Origin: Pedobacter metabolipauper
GTDB lineage: Bacteria > Bacteroidota > Bacteroidia > Sphingobacteriales > Sphingobacteriaceae
Direction of reading: 5' to 3'
DNA: 64,000 bases
Assembly (NCBI RefSeq): GCF_004362715.1
Contig: NZ_SNYC01000005.1
Span: 970,513 to 1,034,512 of the forward strand
The position numbers were made by a program, and so were the translations under genes. The notes under the pieces are model-generated. The model saw only the letters and a list, made by a program, of their open reading frames with translations. It had not been told where the DNA came from and ran no database searches. Of the stretch, positions 7,724 through 15,747 are shown in pieces; the stretch's first letter is position 1, and each line of letters starts with the position of its first letter.

Positions 7724-9789
7724 CAGTAGAATCTTAATAAATGTGTAAATCCCGAAATGAGCTCTTTGTTGACCGGTCTTTTTTGGGAGAGTTTTTCCTT
7801 GTCGCTGAGCATATCAACTTCAAAATCTCCATCAGCAAAACTAGCTCTAACTGCCCAGTTGCAAAGTCCATGAAAAAGCTTTAACGCATCTGAGAAATTA
7901 CCGTTAAGTAACTCTTTAGGAAGCGCATTTTTATAACATCTAGAACCGACGTGCGTAATCTCCAGAACTTTCATAAGACTGCCGTTGACTTCTTGTTTAC
8001 TGAAAGCAATATGGATAGTTTTTGAAATCCCAATTCGCTCAAGTATCCCATCTAAGAGATGCCTGACGCCGCTTAAAACCAGTTCAACATCTGTATAGAA
8101 TTCAGCGGCTTCCAAATTTGAATAATCAATCTGTAACTCATCATAATCCTCTCCAAATTTTTCCCGGACCGTGCTTTCAATGCGATTGCGTAAAGCGGGT
8201 GGTCGAAATTGTATACTTTCTTTAAAGGGTCTGATTAAATTGTCCCGTATTAGTTTTGAGCGAATCGGGTGGGTTCCAGGATTTAGGCGTACCCATTCTT
8301 TTATTTGCTTTGAACTCCAACCAATATTAATTTCTATACGTTTGCCATCTTCATACTTCCACCAGTTTGGTTCTTCTTCGAACGCGAATTGATAAACTCT
8401 AGCGTATAATTGTTTGGTGATGTAATTTTCTTTAACGCCTCTGAAAAAATCTCTGACTGCATACATCATTATCCTATCGTAATCAAACACCGCATCAACC
8501 ATATCAAAATCATGAGTAAGATATTTAAGTCCATCACTGTCTTGAAAAAACCTTAAAAATCTTGCTAAATCTTTTGGTCGATGTTCGCTGAAATCACCCT
8601 TGTGCGTTGACGATGACTTCTGTTTTTTTTCAGCAAAACGCTTATTGGCTAATTTTTTAAAACGCTTGGAGAGTTTAAGATATGTAGGATGATTTTCTCC
8701 AGTAACCATTTTCATATAATTCAGCCTGCCATCGAGGGTCGAATGTAATGTCGATTCCATCTCCTTATCAGAAATCAAGCTACGGTCATTGAAAAATTTT
8801 ATTTCAGCCTCGTGGTAACCATACTTTTCCCAATAGTATATATACATACGCAGAGGCTTAAGATATTCCCTTTTAACGTTAGTCTTTTCGTTTACGACGA
8901 TTCCAGTAACCTCTTGACGGGCGCTTTTGCCTAAAAGTCGGGTTTTAGATTCGTTGATTTGGAAGCCCTGTTCTGAAATAATCCTCACAAGTTCAATTAA
9001 GAAAGCAGAGCCTTCCTCAAAAACGTTATTATTACCTGAAAACGTAATATCATCAGCATAGCGCGTGTAAACCAATTGGTTTGCCTTGGCAAGTGATTCA
9101 AGTAAATTGTCTAGGTTTTGGCAAACGGCATTAGAGAGTAAAGGCGAGGTTGGGGCCCCTTGAGGTAATATAAATTTACGGGAGGAATTTCGTATCCCTT
9201 TCTTCAATGGCGCTCTCATAGTACAAAGTCCAGAGAGATGTTCTGCGATACTTTTTCGCTCTCCAGAGAGGTTAAATGGAGGACGCATTAATGCTTCTTT
9301 AACCATCTCACTATCAATAGAAGGAAAAAAGTCTTTCAAATCTATGTTAAATACATACTTTTTGCCCACATGTACTACAGCGTTGGAAACTACAGATGAA
9401 CCTTTCTTAAAACCATGTGAACATTGATGTCCTTGAAAAACACAGGAAAGAAGAAAGTTAATGAGCCGATGGATAAGCATAAGCTCTTCAGAGGGTGCGC
9501 TGATGTGGCGGTATCTTCCAGAACGCTTTTTTATAGAAAAATTACTATAGGTTGGGCTATCTTCGCCAATTTCGAATTGACTCAAAATCTGGCAGCAGTA
9601 TGTCTGACCAAGATCATTTATATCTAGCAAACTCACCAGATGCACTAAGATCTGATAAAATTCCTGTTGCGAAGCACAGGCATGAAACTTGCTGGCGACT
9701 TCCTGCCGCTGTTCCTGGGTTATCTGCTTTAGTGGATCTTTCAAATTAGTAAAAGGATGGGGACTAGCGAATTCAATATAGTAAGTCAA
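7723..9789 (-). CDS. Retron-type reverse transcriptase with long C-terminal extension
   Basis: A 688-residue RNA-directed DNA polymerase. Residues about 85-310 hold the RT core: NAVVH (136-140), matching the NAxxH signature of retron RTs; FNIDLKDFFPSI (motif A, D150); QGAPTSPLLSN (motif B, 210-220); YADD (244-247); and VTG (294-296), the retron region-Y signature. Retron RTs are usually 300-400 residues. Here about 350 residues follow, with no domain I can name. No in-frame ATG precedes the core; a stop lies at 9805-9807, so TTG at 9789 is the best start. It is the first gene of a coupled operon with two receiver proteins, one carrying HEPN. A structured leader precedes it. The retron-type assignment is solid; membership in a named retron type is not. 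Confidence 0.85.
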   Translation of the reverse strand: MTYYIEFASPHPFTNLKDPLKQITQEQRQEVASKFHACASQQEFYQILVHLVSLLDINDLGQTYCCQILSQFEIGEDSPTYSNFSIKKRSGRYRHISAPSEELMLIHRLINFLLSCVFQGHQCSHGFKKGSSVVSNAVVHVGKKYVFNIDLKDFFPSIDSEMVKEALMRPPFNLSGERKSIAEHLSGLCTMRAPLKKGIRNSSRKFILPQGAPTSPLLSNAVCQNLDNLLESLAKANQLVYTRYADDITFSGNNNVFEEGSAFLIELVRIISEQGFQINESKTRLLGKSARQEVTGIVVNEKTNVKREYLKPLRMYIYYWEKYGYHEAEIKFFNDRSLISDKEMESTLHSTLDGRLNYMKMVTGENHPTYLKLSKRFKKLANKRFAEKKQKSSSTHKGDFSEHRPKDLARFLRFFQDSDGLKYLTHDFDMVDAVFDYDRIMMYAVRDFFRGVKENYITKQLYARVYQFAFEEEPNWWKYEDGKRIEINIGWSSKQIKEWVRLNPGTHPIRSKLIRDNLIRPFKESIQFRPPALRNRIESTVREKFGEDYDELQIDYSNLEAAEFYTDVELVLSGVRHLLDGILERIGISKTIHIAFSKQEVNGSLMKVLEITHVGSRCYKNALPKELLNGNFSDALKLFHGLCNWAVRASFADGDFEVDMLSDKEKLSQKRPVNKELISGFTHLLRFY

Positions 9790-9912
9790 GATATAACCAG
9801 ATTTCTATCTCATTATAAAGTGAACATTTCCCCTGGCCATAAGGCCCGGTGAATGTGCCGATCATTGGCCGCAGAACGGCCCAGCACAGGATCAATTTCT
9901 TTGCTGTCCCTA
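9790..9912 (-). ncRNA. Candidate structured leader / retron-like RNA
   Basis: Between the predicted promoter and the RT start lie about 120 nt with GC-rich hairpins in an AT-rich surrounding. Hairpin 1 (9867-9881) is GGCCG-TTCTG-CGGCC, enclosed by an outer TGTGC/GCACA pairing. Hairpin 2 (9824-9856) pairs ACATT with AATGT and CCgGGCC with GGCCaGG around a TTAT loop. Size and position fit an msr-msd RNA, which usually sits just upstream of a retron RT. I could not find a convincing a1/a2 repeat pair, so this could also be an ordinary 5' UTR structure. Confidence 0.4.
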
Positions 9913-9919
9913 TCCATTC

Positions 9920-9927
9920 CAAATATA
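9920..9927 (-). promoter_or_regulatory. Putative Bacteroidota -7 promoter box of the RT operon
   Basis: TATATTTG on the minus strand matches the TAnnTTTG -7 box, with TTG about 18 bp upstream as a partial -33 element. Transcription would begin near 9912, just before the hairpin-rich leader. Confidence 0.45.
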
Positions 9928-10027
9928 ACATTTCATAACTAAATACAACAGAAAGCATCCAAAAATCATTTTAAACGACATGTCTACTCCCGCCATAGCT
10001 TATCATCAACCCGATTATGAAAAACAC

Positions 10028-10252
10028 TTACAATAATTTCTTTTTCCTGTACTGCCCCTCAACTCTGTTCTTCAACACTTTTTCAAAATTTACAATCGCT
10101 TCACAATGCTCATAAAAGTTCGACATATTGCCGCTCGACTCTACTAAAGGAAACATCAATAACATGGTGTTTCCTTTTTTTATGCCTATAAAAATAGGTG
10201 ACAAAAAACTCCGATCTTCCTTAATAATGTCACGATAATTGTATTGCGACAA
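10028..10252 (-). CDS. Small hypothetical protein (doubtful)
   Basis: A 74-codon frame from a TTG start, divergent from the Fic gene and upstream of the RT leader. The C-terminus is basic (ends RKKKLL). No domain is recognised. The TTG lies inside the left inverted repeat of the Fic control region, so transcription from the same operator region is possible. There is no ATG near the start and no clear ribosome binding site. It could be a chance frame or a remnant. Confidence 0.25.
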   Translation of the reverse strand: MSQYNYRDIIKEDRSFLSPIFIGIKKGNTMLLMFPLVESSGNMSNFYEHCEAIVNFEKVLKNRVEGQYRKKKLL

Positions 10253-10272
10253 AAATAGCGATAATTTTGTCG
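10247..10272. promoter_or_regulatory. Inverted repeat 1, candidate operator
   Basis: Perfect 8-bp arms CGACAAAA and TTTTGTCG with a 10-bp spacer. It shares the CGACAAA/TTTGTCG half-sites and the spacer length with the larger repeat 40 bp downstream (centre to centre), which suggests two binding sites for one dimeric regulator. Confidence 0.55.
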
Positions 10273-10277
10273 TAATA

Positions 10278-10321
10278 ACTAATATCCCGACAAAATATCA
10301 TATATTTGTCGGGATATTAGT
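10278..10321. promoter_or_regulatory. Inverted repeat 2, 17-bp perfect arms, candidate operator of the Fic gene
   Basis: Arms ACTAATATCCCGACAAA (10278-10294) and its exact reverse complement (10305-10321) flank a 10-bp AT-rich spacer. The repeat ends 9 bp before the Fic ATG. Such a long perfect palindrome at a start is typical of autoregulated toxin-antitoxin-like genes. The Fic protein carries an N-terminal helix-turn-helix-like region that could bind here (inference). Confidence 0.65.
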
Positions 10322-10330
10322 TTAATCATT

Positions 10331-11725
10331 ATGAAAAAGGTTAGAAATCATACCGAGAACTTGTTAGCAATAATAAATTCTTATCCTAACGGCATCAACA
10401 TCAATGAGGTTGCCAAAGCATTCACCAAAGGCATTTCTACTCGTAGTTTACAGCGCTTATTATTAAAACTAAGCAATGAGGGACGTATCATGATTAATGG
10501 TGCGGCACGCAGCACAAAATATCACCCAATAATAAAAGAAGAAGAAAGACAGGAAATAGGAGTAGCAGAGCCGGCTGCTAAATTTATCCGCCCGGCACCC
10601 CGTATCATTCCGCTATCTGATAAAGGTAAATATGCACTCACGCGCATTAGCACTCCCATTCAACAGCGAATACCAGTGGGCTATCAGCAGAACTTTTTAA
10701 AATCCTATCAACCCAATATTGACAGTTATCTTTCTGGCGAAGAAAAGAAGCATTTAGCTGCATTAGGAAATACTGGCATTGACAGGCCTGCGGGAACCTA
10801 TGTACAACAGATTTTGAATCGGCTGCTGATCGACCTCTCCTGGAACTCAAGCAGGTTGGAAGGTAATACGTATAGCTTACTGGATACTGAAAGACTCATT
10901 TTGCAGGGACAGGCAGACGATAGCAAATCTGCAAAAGAAGCACAAATGATCCTTAACCATAAAGATGCCATAGAGTTCATTGTGCAAGCTGCCCAAGACA
11001 TTGGATTTAACCGATATACTTTTCTGAATCTTCATGCTATGCTGGCCAATAATCTTCTTACAGATTTGGAGGCCCCGGGCAGATTAAGGTCAATGGCGGT
11101 TGGCATAACAGGCTCTACCTATATCCCTCTTGCCATTCCCCAACTAATCGGTGAATACTTTGATCTTATACTGGAAAAGGCCAAACAGATCGAAAACCCA
11201 TTTGAACAATCATTCTTTCTGATGGTGCATTTGCCCTACCTGCAGCCATTCGATGATGTAAATAAAAGGGTATCAAGACTTGCAGCCAATATTCCTTTGA
11301 TAAAACAAAATCTTTCCCCACTATCCTTCATCGATGTTCCGGAAGATCTATATTTCAAGGGAATGATGGCGGTATATGAACACAATGATATCAATCTCTT
11401 GAAAGAAGTTTTTCTATGGGCCTATGAACGATCTGCGCAAAAATATGCTGTGATCAGGCAGTCCATCGGAGAACCTGACATCTTCAAGCTAAAGTACCGT
11501 GATTCCATTAGAAACCTCATTACAACAATTATTATTAATGAATTGGATTCAAAAGATGCGCAAAAAAGAATAAAAATTAATGTTGAGGAACTACCTAAAG
11601 AGGATCGGGAGCAGTTTATCTCATCTGTTGAAACCGAACTCATGGCAATACACGAAGGAAATTTCGCAAGATATAGGGTCAGTCAGCGGGAATTTTTTAA
11701 CTGGCAGAAAATTTGGAACACTTAA
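10331..11725 (+). CDS. Fic-fold protein with His-to-Gln active site and N-terminal HTH
   Basis: A 464-residue protein. Residues 1-65 look like a winged helix-turn-helix. SSRLEG (173-178) matches the inhibitory (S/T)xxxE(G/N) motif of Fic proteins. The Fic core LQPFDDVNKRVSR (304-316) aligns with HPFxDGNGRxxR, but the catalytic His is Gln305 and the GNG turn is VNK. The change is directly visible. Classic Fic enzymes transfer AMP to hydroxyl side chains using that His, so this protein may be inactive, use other chemistry, or serve as a regulator. Two matched inverted repeats lie directly upstream, suggesting self-repression through the N-terminal domain. I recall similar LQPFxDVNKR variants in Bacteroidota, so this is likely a subfamily trait and not a local mutation. 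Confidence 0.8.
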   Translation: MKKVRNHTENLLAIINSYPNGININEVAKAFTKGISTRSLQRLLLKLSNEGRIMINGAARSTKYHPIIKEEERQEIGVAEPAAKFIRPAPRIIPLSDKGKYALTRISTPIQQRIPVGYQQNFLKSYQPNIDSYLSGEEKKHLAALGNTGIDRPAGTYVQQILNRLLIDLSWNSSRLEGNTYSLLDTERLILQGQADDSKSAKEAQMILNHKDAIEFIVQAAQDIGFNRYTFLNLHAMLANNLLTDLEAPGRLRSMAVGITGSTYIPLAIPQLIGEYFDLILEKAKQIENPFEQSFFLMVHLPYLQPFDDVNKRVSRLAANIPLIKQNLSPLSFIDVPEDLYFKGMMAVYEHNDINLLKEVFLWAYERSAQKYAVIRQSIGEPDIFKLKYRDSIRNLITTIIINELDSKDAQKRIKINVEELPKEDREQFISSVETELMAIHEGNFARYRVSQREFFNWQKIWNT

Positions 11726-11729
11726 ATTC

Positions 11730-12095
11730 TCAGCTTTCTCTCAATATCTTGTCCATCTTCCTGCCCTTGGCCAACTCATCAACCAATTTGTCCAAATACC
11801 GAACCTGCTGCGTCAAAGGATTCTCGATGTCTTCAATACGATACCCACAGATTAGCCCGGTAATGAGCCCTGCATTTGCATTTAGCGACGCCTGTTGAAA
11901 GAAGGCTTCAAAGGTTACCTTTCTTTCGATCAAGTCTTGCAATTTCTTATCATCAAACCCAGTTAACCAGGTTATAACCTGATGTAATTCGTCTTTCGTT
12001 CTACCTTTCTTTTCCACTTTTGCTACATACATTGGATAGACCGAAGCAAAGGTCAACTTTGCCATACGCTGATTGTGTATATCGGAAGTATTCAT
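11730..12095 (-). CDS. DUF2200 family protein
   Basis: A 121-residue protein with typical DUF2200 features: IHNQRMAKLTFASVYPMYVAKVEKKGRT near the start, VITWLTGFDD in the middle and a C-terminal RxMDKILR. The function is unknown in the family. It is convergent with the Fic gene, with only 4 bp between the stops. It has no signal peptide. It is common as a single gene in many bacteria and probably not part of the defence island. Confidence 0.85.
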   Translation of the reverse strand: MNTSDIHNQRMAKLTFASVYPMYVAKVEKKGRTKDELHQVITWLTGFDDKKLQDLIERKVTFEAFFQQASLNANAGLITGLICGYRIEDIENPLTQQVRYLDKLVDELAKGRKMDKILRES

Positions 12096-12287
12096 ATTTT
12101 AAACTTTAACGTTAATCCTTATTTTTCACTTAGCTAGTCTCAAATTACCAGACCATAACATACTACCTAATAAATTTAATGAACTAAATTAGAACAGTTG
12201 AAAAATATTGGGAAAAACTGAAATTAAATTCCATAAACAGGTATCAACATCTGTAAAACCATCCGATAATAGCATTTAGATGTCGAA

Positions 12288-13604
12288 TTACATTTTAACA
12301 GGCAGTGCTCTGGTCATGATACTATTAAAAATTACAGCATCGAAAATAAGTGGCCAGCTTCTCAAAAAATCCTTATACCCGTAAGGTCTCATGGCTCGTT
12401 TCTTACTTAGCCATTGTCCATCAGGCAACAAGCAATTAGATTTGAAATCTAAAAATGCATTTTTAAACCCAGCTTTATTAAACAGTGCTTCAAAAGAGTC
12501 CTTTGTCTGAGATCCAATCTGGTGCGGAGTTTGCATATTGTACCACGCCCATTCGCCACTGTAGGCAGTAAAACATATAGAATATACTTTCTTACCTAAG
12601 CTGTTTTTTATATAATCACCCATAACTGGTGGATAAATCTCAGTTGCCGGAATGCTTTTATTGTCAGGCGACCTACCTATATGCCAGCTGGCAGCCCAAA
12701 CGATAATCTTATCATTAGCATATCGATTATTTGTTAGCCAAATCAGGTTCTCTGCCATTAAAGAATCCCTGATCGTAGCCGCATTAGCAAGCTCGCCCGA
12801 TTCAATCTTTTTCTCAGCCAGGATAGCAGGTAAATATTCCCTTGTAGATATCCAGATCTGTTTCCAATAGCTCGTCACATCATCAGGAGGTAATGAAGAG
12901 ATATCCTTGATCTTCTGATCTAAGATGTGCTTAAAAGCAGGCAACTTCTCTCTAATACTGATCCGTTCTGCATTCGCAACGGCTTGATCCTGAGTAAACC
13001 CAAACACAAGTGCACGATACACTTTATAAAACGTATCCTGTTGCATCTGGTTCTCGAATGGAATATCATACTTTTTTAAGAACATCAGAAAATCTACAGG
13101 AAGATCCCGTTTTAAAAAAAAGCCATGAAGCTGAGTATCAAAACCTGTAATCCGCAGTGGTTTCGCCGTTTTAACCGAACCAGCAATATATTTTGCAAGC
13201 GGTAAAAATTGTTGCGTATGTCCCCACAATTCAAATGTTGAATTCTGAATGGCATTTAAAGGATCTTTATCCCAATGAGCAACACTCCATGCCCTTTCAG
13301 CATTATAAAAGCTACTTTCAAAAGCGAGAACATTGAAACCCATCTGCTCATGTAGAAACCTTACCATCCTTGTTTTAGCTTCTATAGTTGTTCCGTCTCC
13401 ATGAGTTTCTTCCCCTAAAAGCACCAGCCGTGCATCGCCTATTTTTCGCTTCAAATCTGCAAAGTCCCTGTAGTCCGCATTGTTGAAATCTATCGCTATT
13501 TCCGAGGCATTTTTCTTGATAAACCGAACCTCCTTTTGTCCGTAACTCTGAAGTCCAGGCAGGCAAAGTATCAATAAGATTAGTTTAATTCTTATCATGT
13601 TCAA
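12288..13604 (-). CDS. Erythromycin esterase-like secreted protein
   Basis: A 438-residue protein with an N-terminal signal peptide (hydrophobic LILLILCLPGLQSYG) and then the erythromycin esterase family core, starting at RLVLLGEETHGDG, with LAFESSFYNAERAW shortly after. Family members hydrolyse macrolide lactones (EreA/EreB), but many chromosomal homologues have unknown substrates, so resistance cannot be claimed. Export to the periplasm is likely. It stands alone, with about 190 bp of empty sequence on the DUF2200 side. Confidence 0.8.
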   Translation of the reverse strand: MNMIRIKLILLILCLPGLQSYGQKEVRFIKKNASEIAIDFNNADYRDFADLKRKIGDARLVLLGEETHGDGTTIEAKTRMVRFLHEQMGFNVLAFESSFYNAERAWSVAHWDKDPLNAIQNSTFELWGHTQQFLPLAKYIAGSVKTAKPLRITGFDTQLHGFFLKRDLPVDFLMFLKKYDIPFENQMQQDTFYKVYRALVFGFTQDQAVANAERISIREKLPAFKHILDQKIKDISSLPPDDVTSYWKQIWISTREYLPAILAEKKIESGELANAATIRDSLMAENLIWLTNNRYANDKIIVWAASWHIGRSPDNKSIPATEIYPPVMGDYIKNSLGKKVYSICFTAYSGEWAWYNMQTPHQIGSQTKDSFEALFNKAGFKNAFLDFKSNCLLPDGQWLSKKRAMRPYGYKDFLRSWPLIFDAVIFNSIMTRALPVKM

Positions 13605-13642
13605 TAATTAATCATAAAGGGTTTATTTAGTTTACCGAGCTT

Positions 13643-13843
13643 TCAGCTGATATCAAGAATATCACCTGGTTTGCAATCCAATACCCGGCATATGGCTTCT
13701 AAAGTGTCAAATCGTACACCTTTAGCTTTACCTGTTTTTAAAATAGAGAGGTTTACTATGGTTAGCCCAACCTTTTCTGATAGCTCTGTTAGTGACATTT
13801 TCCTTTTGGCCAGCATGATATCCAGATTAATAATGATAGCCAT
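13643..13843 (-). CDS. Xre-type helix-turn-helix regulator
   Basis: A 66-residue single-domain Cro/C1-type regulator: LAKRKMSLTELSEKVGLTIVNLSILKTGKAKGVRFDTLEAICRVLDCKPGDIL is the standard HTH_3 pattern with the recognition helix around residues 27-37. It lies 2 bp after the DUF2975 gene on the same strand, a pairing common in Bacteroidota and Firmicutes. The likely role is to repress its own two-gene operon through the palindrome at 14551-14572 (inference). Confidence 0.85.
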   Translation of the reverse strand: MAIIINLDIMLAKRKMSLTELSEKVGLTIVNLSILKTGKAKGVRFDTLEAICRVLDCKPGDILDIS

Positions 13844-13845
13844 AC

Positions 13846-14490
13846 TTAAATAAATGTTTCGTTTTCATTCTTAAGGTCTACGCCGGCTTTAAAAGCTAAG
13901 CCAAATGCCAGTAAAGCAAGTCCAATCAAAGTCTCAGTGCCTATTAACTTAGTTAGATTTTGGATATCGTAATTAGAATCATTTAGATTCAATTTAATCA
14001 TACAATTGATGAATAACTCCTTAGTTATCCACCTGAAGATCGGCAAGAATAAAAGCACAACGGCTCCTGACATGATCAAAGAAGTATTCCGGACTGTAAA
14101 AACGCTATCCATACTAAAGGACATAAAAAGTCTCTTGACGCACAATAGTAAATAACCGATTGAAAGCCAATAAATCAGCTGTGAAAGTTGAAATAAAACC
14201 GCCGGTAACGAGAAAAGTTCAGCATAGGATTTAAACCGCATGGCTACTAAAGCCGTATGAGTAGGCTCTACAATAGTTTTACTGTTAAACCAAGTGTCCA
14301 GTGTTCTTGCAGACTTCAAATTCTTTGGCTTCGCAATTAAATCATATACTTCATACTCTTTAATGCTTTTACTTAATCTCGGTGCACCGGAGGAGAATAA
14401 CTTTATGATTAAAAATATACTATAAAACACCAATACCAACGTGGATATAAAGTTCAGGGTTTTAATGGTTTTGTTTTGTGATAAGTTCAT
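13846..14490 (-). CDS. DUF2975 membrane protein
   Basis: An integral membrane protein of about 214 residues with four hydrophobic segments (near residues 12-34, 95-120, 130-150 and 175-200 of the version starting MNLSQNK). The layout and its Xre partner identify DUF2975. The family role is unknown. Alternative in-frame ATGs exist at 14499 and 14517. I chose 14490 because the upstream residues would add an odd hydrophobic tail before the first helix. Confidence 0.75.
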   Translation of the reverse strand: MNLSQNKTIKTLNFISTLVLVFYSIFLIIKLFSSGAPRLSKSIKEYEVYDLIAKPKNLKSARTLDTWFNSKTIVEPTHTALVAMRFKSYAELFSLPAVLFQLSQLIYWLSIGYLLLCVKRLFMSFSMDSVFTVRNTSLIMSGAVVLLFLPIFRWITKELFINCMIKLNLNDSNYDIQNLTKLIGTETLIGLALLAFGLAFKAGVDLKNENETFI

Positions 14491-14517
14491 ACCTAACATG
14501 ATTATACACACAAACAT

Positions 14518-14839
14518 AGGTATTATTTAAAATAAAACAATAATATTTTATCGTTTTATTTTAATAAAACGAAATTAGAACCCTCTCTATTAACACAATT
14601 ATAATGGCACTTAATGTCTGTTCCGTACCAAATAACTTTAGTTTTTATTGCAAATACTTTAGTAATCATACCACAAATTCATCATAACCAATGAGTCAAT
14701 GCCGATGATAATCGGCTCCCGTATCCTGATTTTCCGTTAAGCTATGAACTGCTAAATGACGATAACCTCAATATTTACAATACAGTAACAGTACAGAAAA
14801 GAAAATAAGCGTTAACTTAGTGCATTAACTCATCTACAA
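14518..14839. other. 322-bp intergenic control region
   Basis: It contains the DUF2975/Xre palindrome (14551-14572) and a perfect 6-bp inverted repeat GCCGAT-gata-ATCGGC at 14701-14716 that lacks a following T-run. No gene is seen. Confidence 0.5.
14551..14572. promoter_or_regulatory. Palindrome upstream of the DUF2975/Xre operon
   Basis: TCGTTTTATT-tt-AATAAAACGA has perfect 10-bp arms and lies 34-82 bp upstream of the possible starts of the DUF2975 gene. It is a plausible operator for the Xre protein encoded in the same operon. Confidence 0.5.
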
Positions 14840-15250
14840 ATGAAACCATTCACCTTTTTTCTTGCCTTATTGCTAACTACCCTTGGCGCATCATACGCCC
14901 AGACTAAAAATAAAGCACCCCAAATTAACTACCTGATGGTGGATGGTAAAAAAGCACCCGGTACGGCTTACTTAAACCCCGGAGAAAAGTATCTCGTCAA
15001 AGTATCAGCCGCAGATCCCGAGAATGATAAGATCACGGCCAAATGGGAGTTGTTTCATGAATCAGAACTGACCGCAGCAGCAGAAAAAAAAAGAAAACCA
15101 ATAGCCATACCGGATATGGTAACTGGGTCATTAGAAAATGTCATTCTTGATGTACCAATTGAAGCCGGACCATACCGATTGTTTTTACAGGTAAGCGACA
15201 TCCATAAGAATACAAGCAGCACAAGTATCGCACTCATTGTCCTCAAATAA
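14840..15250 (+). CDS. Secreted protein with PKD/Ig-like fold
   Basis: A 136-residue exported protein. The signal peptide is residues 1-20 (cleaved near SYA-QT). The mature part is one beta-sandwich: YLNPGEKYLVKVSAADPENDKITAKWEL resembles the D-P-E-x-D-x-(I/L)-x-x-x-W pattern of PKD or cadherin-like domains. Similar domains are often found at the end of secreted hydrolases; here it stands alone. The function is unknown. Confidence 0.6.
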   Translation: MKPFTFFLALLLTTLGASYAQTKNKAPQINYLMVDGKKAPGTAYLNPGEKYLVKVSAADPENDKITAKWELFHESELTAAAEKKRKPIAIPDMVTGSLENVILDVPIEAGPYRLFLQVSDIHKNTSSTSIALIVLK

Positions 15251-15297
15251 ATAAAACAAAGCACATTGGTTGCAGGCAACTATCTTTTTAATACATC

Positions 15298-15747
15298 ATG
15301 ATCGAACAATCTATAGAAAGACTTCAATCTTTATGTGATAACATACCAGGATTATTATTAGAAATTGACGAAAACACTTTTTCTATGAAACCCAATCCTG
15401 AAAAATGGAGTAAAAAAGAAATCATAGGACACCTTATTGACAGTGCCACCAACAACCACCATAGGTTTGTAAGGGGACAATTTGAAGAAACTCCTGCAAT
15501 AACCTATGATCAAAACAAATGGAACCAGGGCAATTATTACCAGCTGATCAACAGCACCCAGATCATTTCGTTTTGGGAAGCATATAACAGACAATTACTG
15601 GAACTGATAAATCACCTGCCAAAAGAGAAATTAAACCATAACATAAACGTAGGTACAGAAAATAATCCTACCATTGGATTTTTGATTGACGATTATGTTC
15701 AGCACCTGGAACATCATTTAAAACAGGTTCTTGAATACAGCCTTTGA
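15298..15747 (+). CDS. DinB family protein
   Basis: A 149-residue four-helix-bundle protein of the DinB/YfiT superfamily. The metal-binding histidines fit GHLIDSATNNHHRF (near 47-58) and HLEHHLKQ near the C-terminus (DDYVQHLEHHL). Members bind a divalent metal, and some act as thiol-dependent S-transferases; the substrate is unknown here. It lies 48 bp after the PKD-like gene. Confidence 0.8.
   Translation: MIEQSIERLQSLCDNIPGLLLEIDENTFSMKPNPEKWSKKEIIGHLIDSATNNHHRFVRGQFEETPAITYDQNKWNQGNYYQLINSTQIISFWEAYNRQLLELINHLPKEKLNHNINVGTENNPTIGFLIDDYVQHLEHHLKQVLEYSL

Noticed and set aside
9773..9958. A 61-codon minus-strand frame overlapping the RT start
   Set aside because: It is in another frame than the RT, runs through the hairpin-rich leader and has no domain; the structured leader explains the sequence better.
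9790..10030. Search for a1/a2 inverted repeats that would define a classical retron RNA
   Set aside because: No complementary pair longer than chance was found by eye, so the retron RNA is given only as a candidate.
10028..10252. Treating the 74-codon frame as an antitoxin of the Fic gene
   Set aside because: It is divergent, has a TTG start, no ribosome binding site and no known domain; kept only as a low-confidence feature.
1..12000. CRISPR arrays or cas genes in the defence island
   Set aside because: No regularly spaced repeats or Cas motifs were seen; the RT has retron signatures and no Cas1 fusion.
12288..13604. Calling the erythromycin-esterase-like gene a macrolide resistance gene
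   Set aside because: Only family similarity is visible; it is chromosomal, secreted and of unknown substrate.
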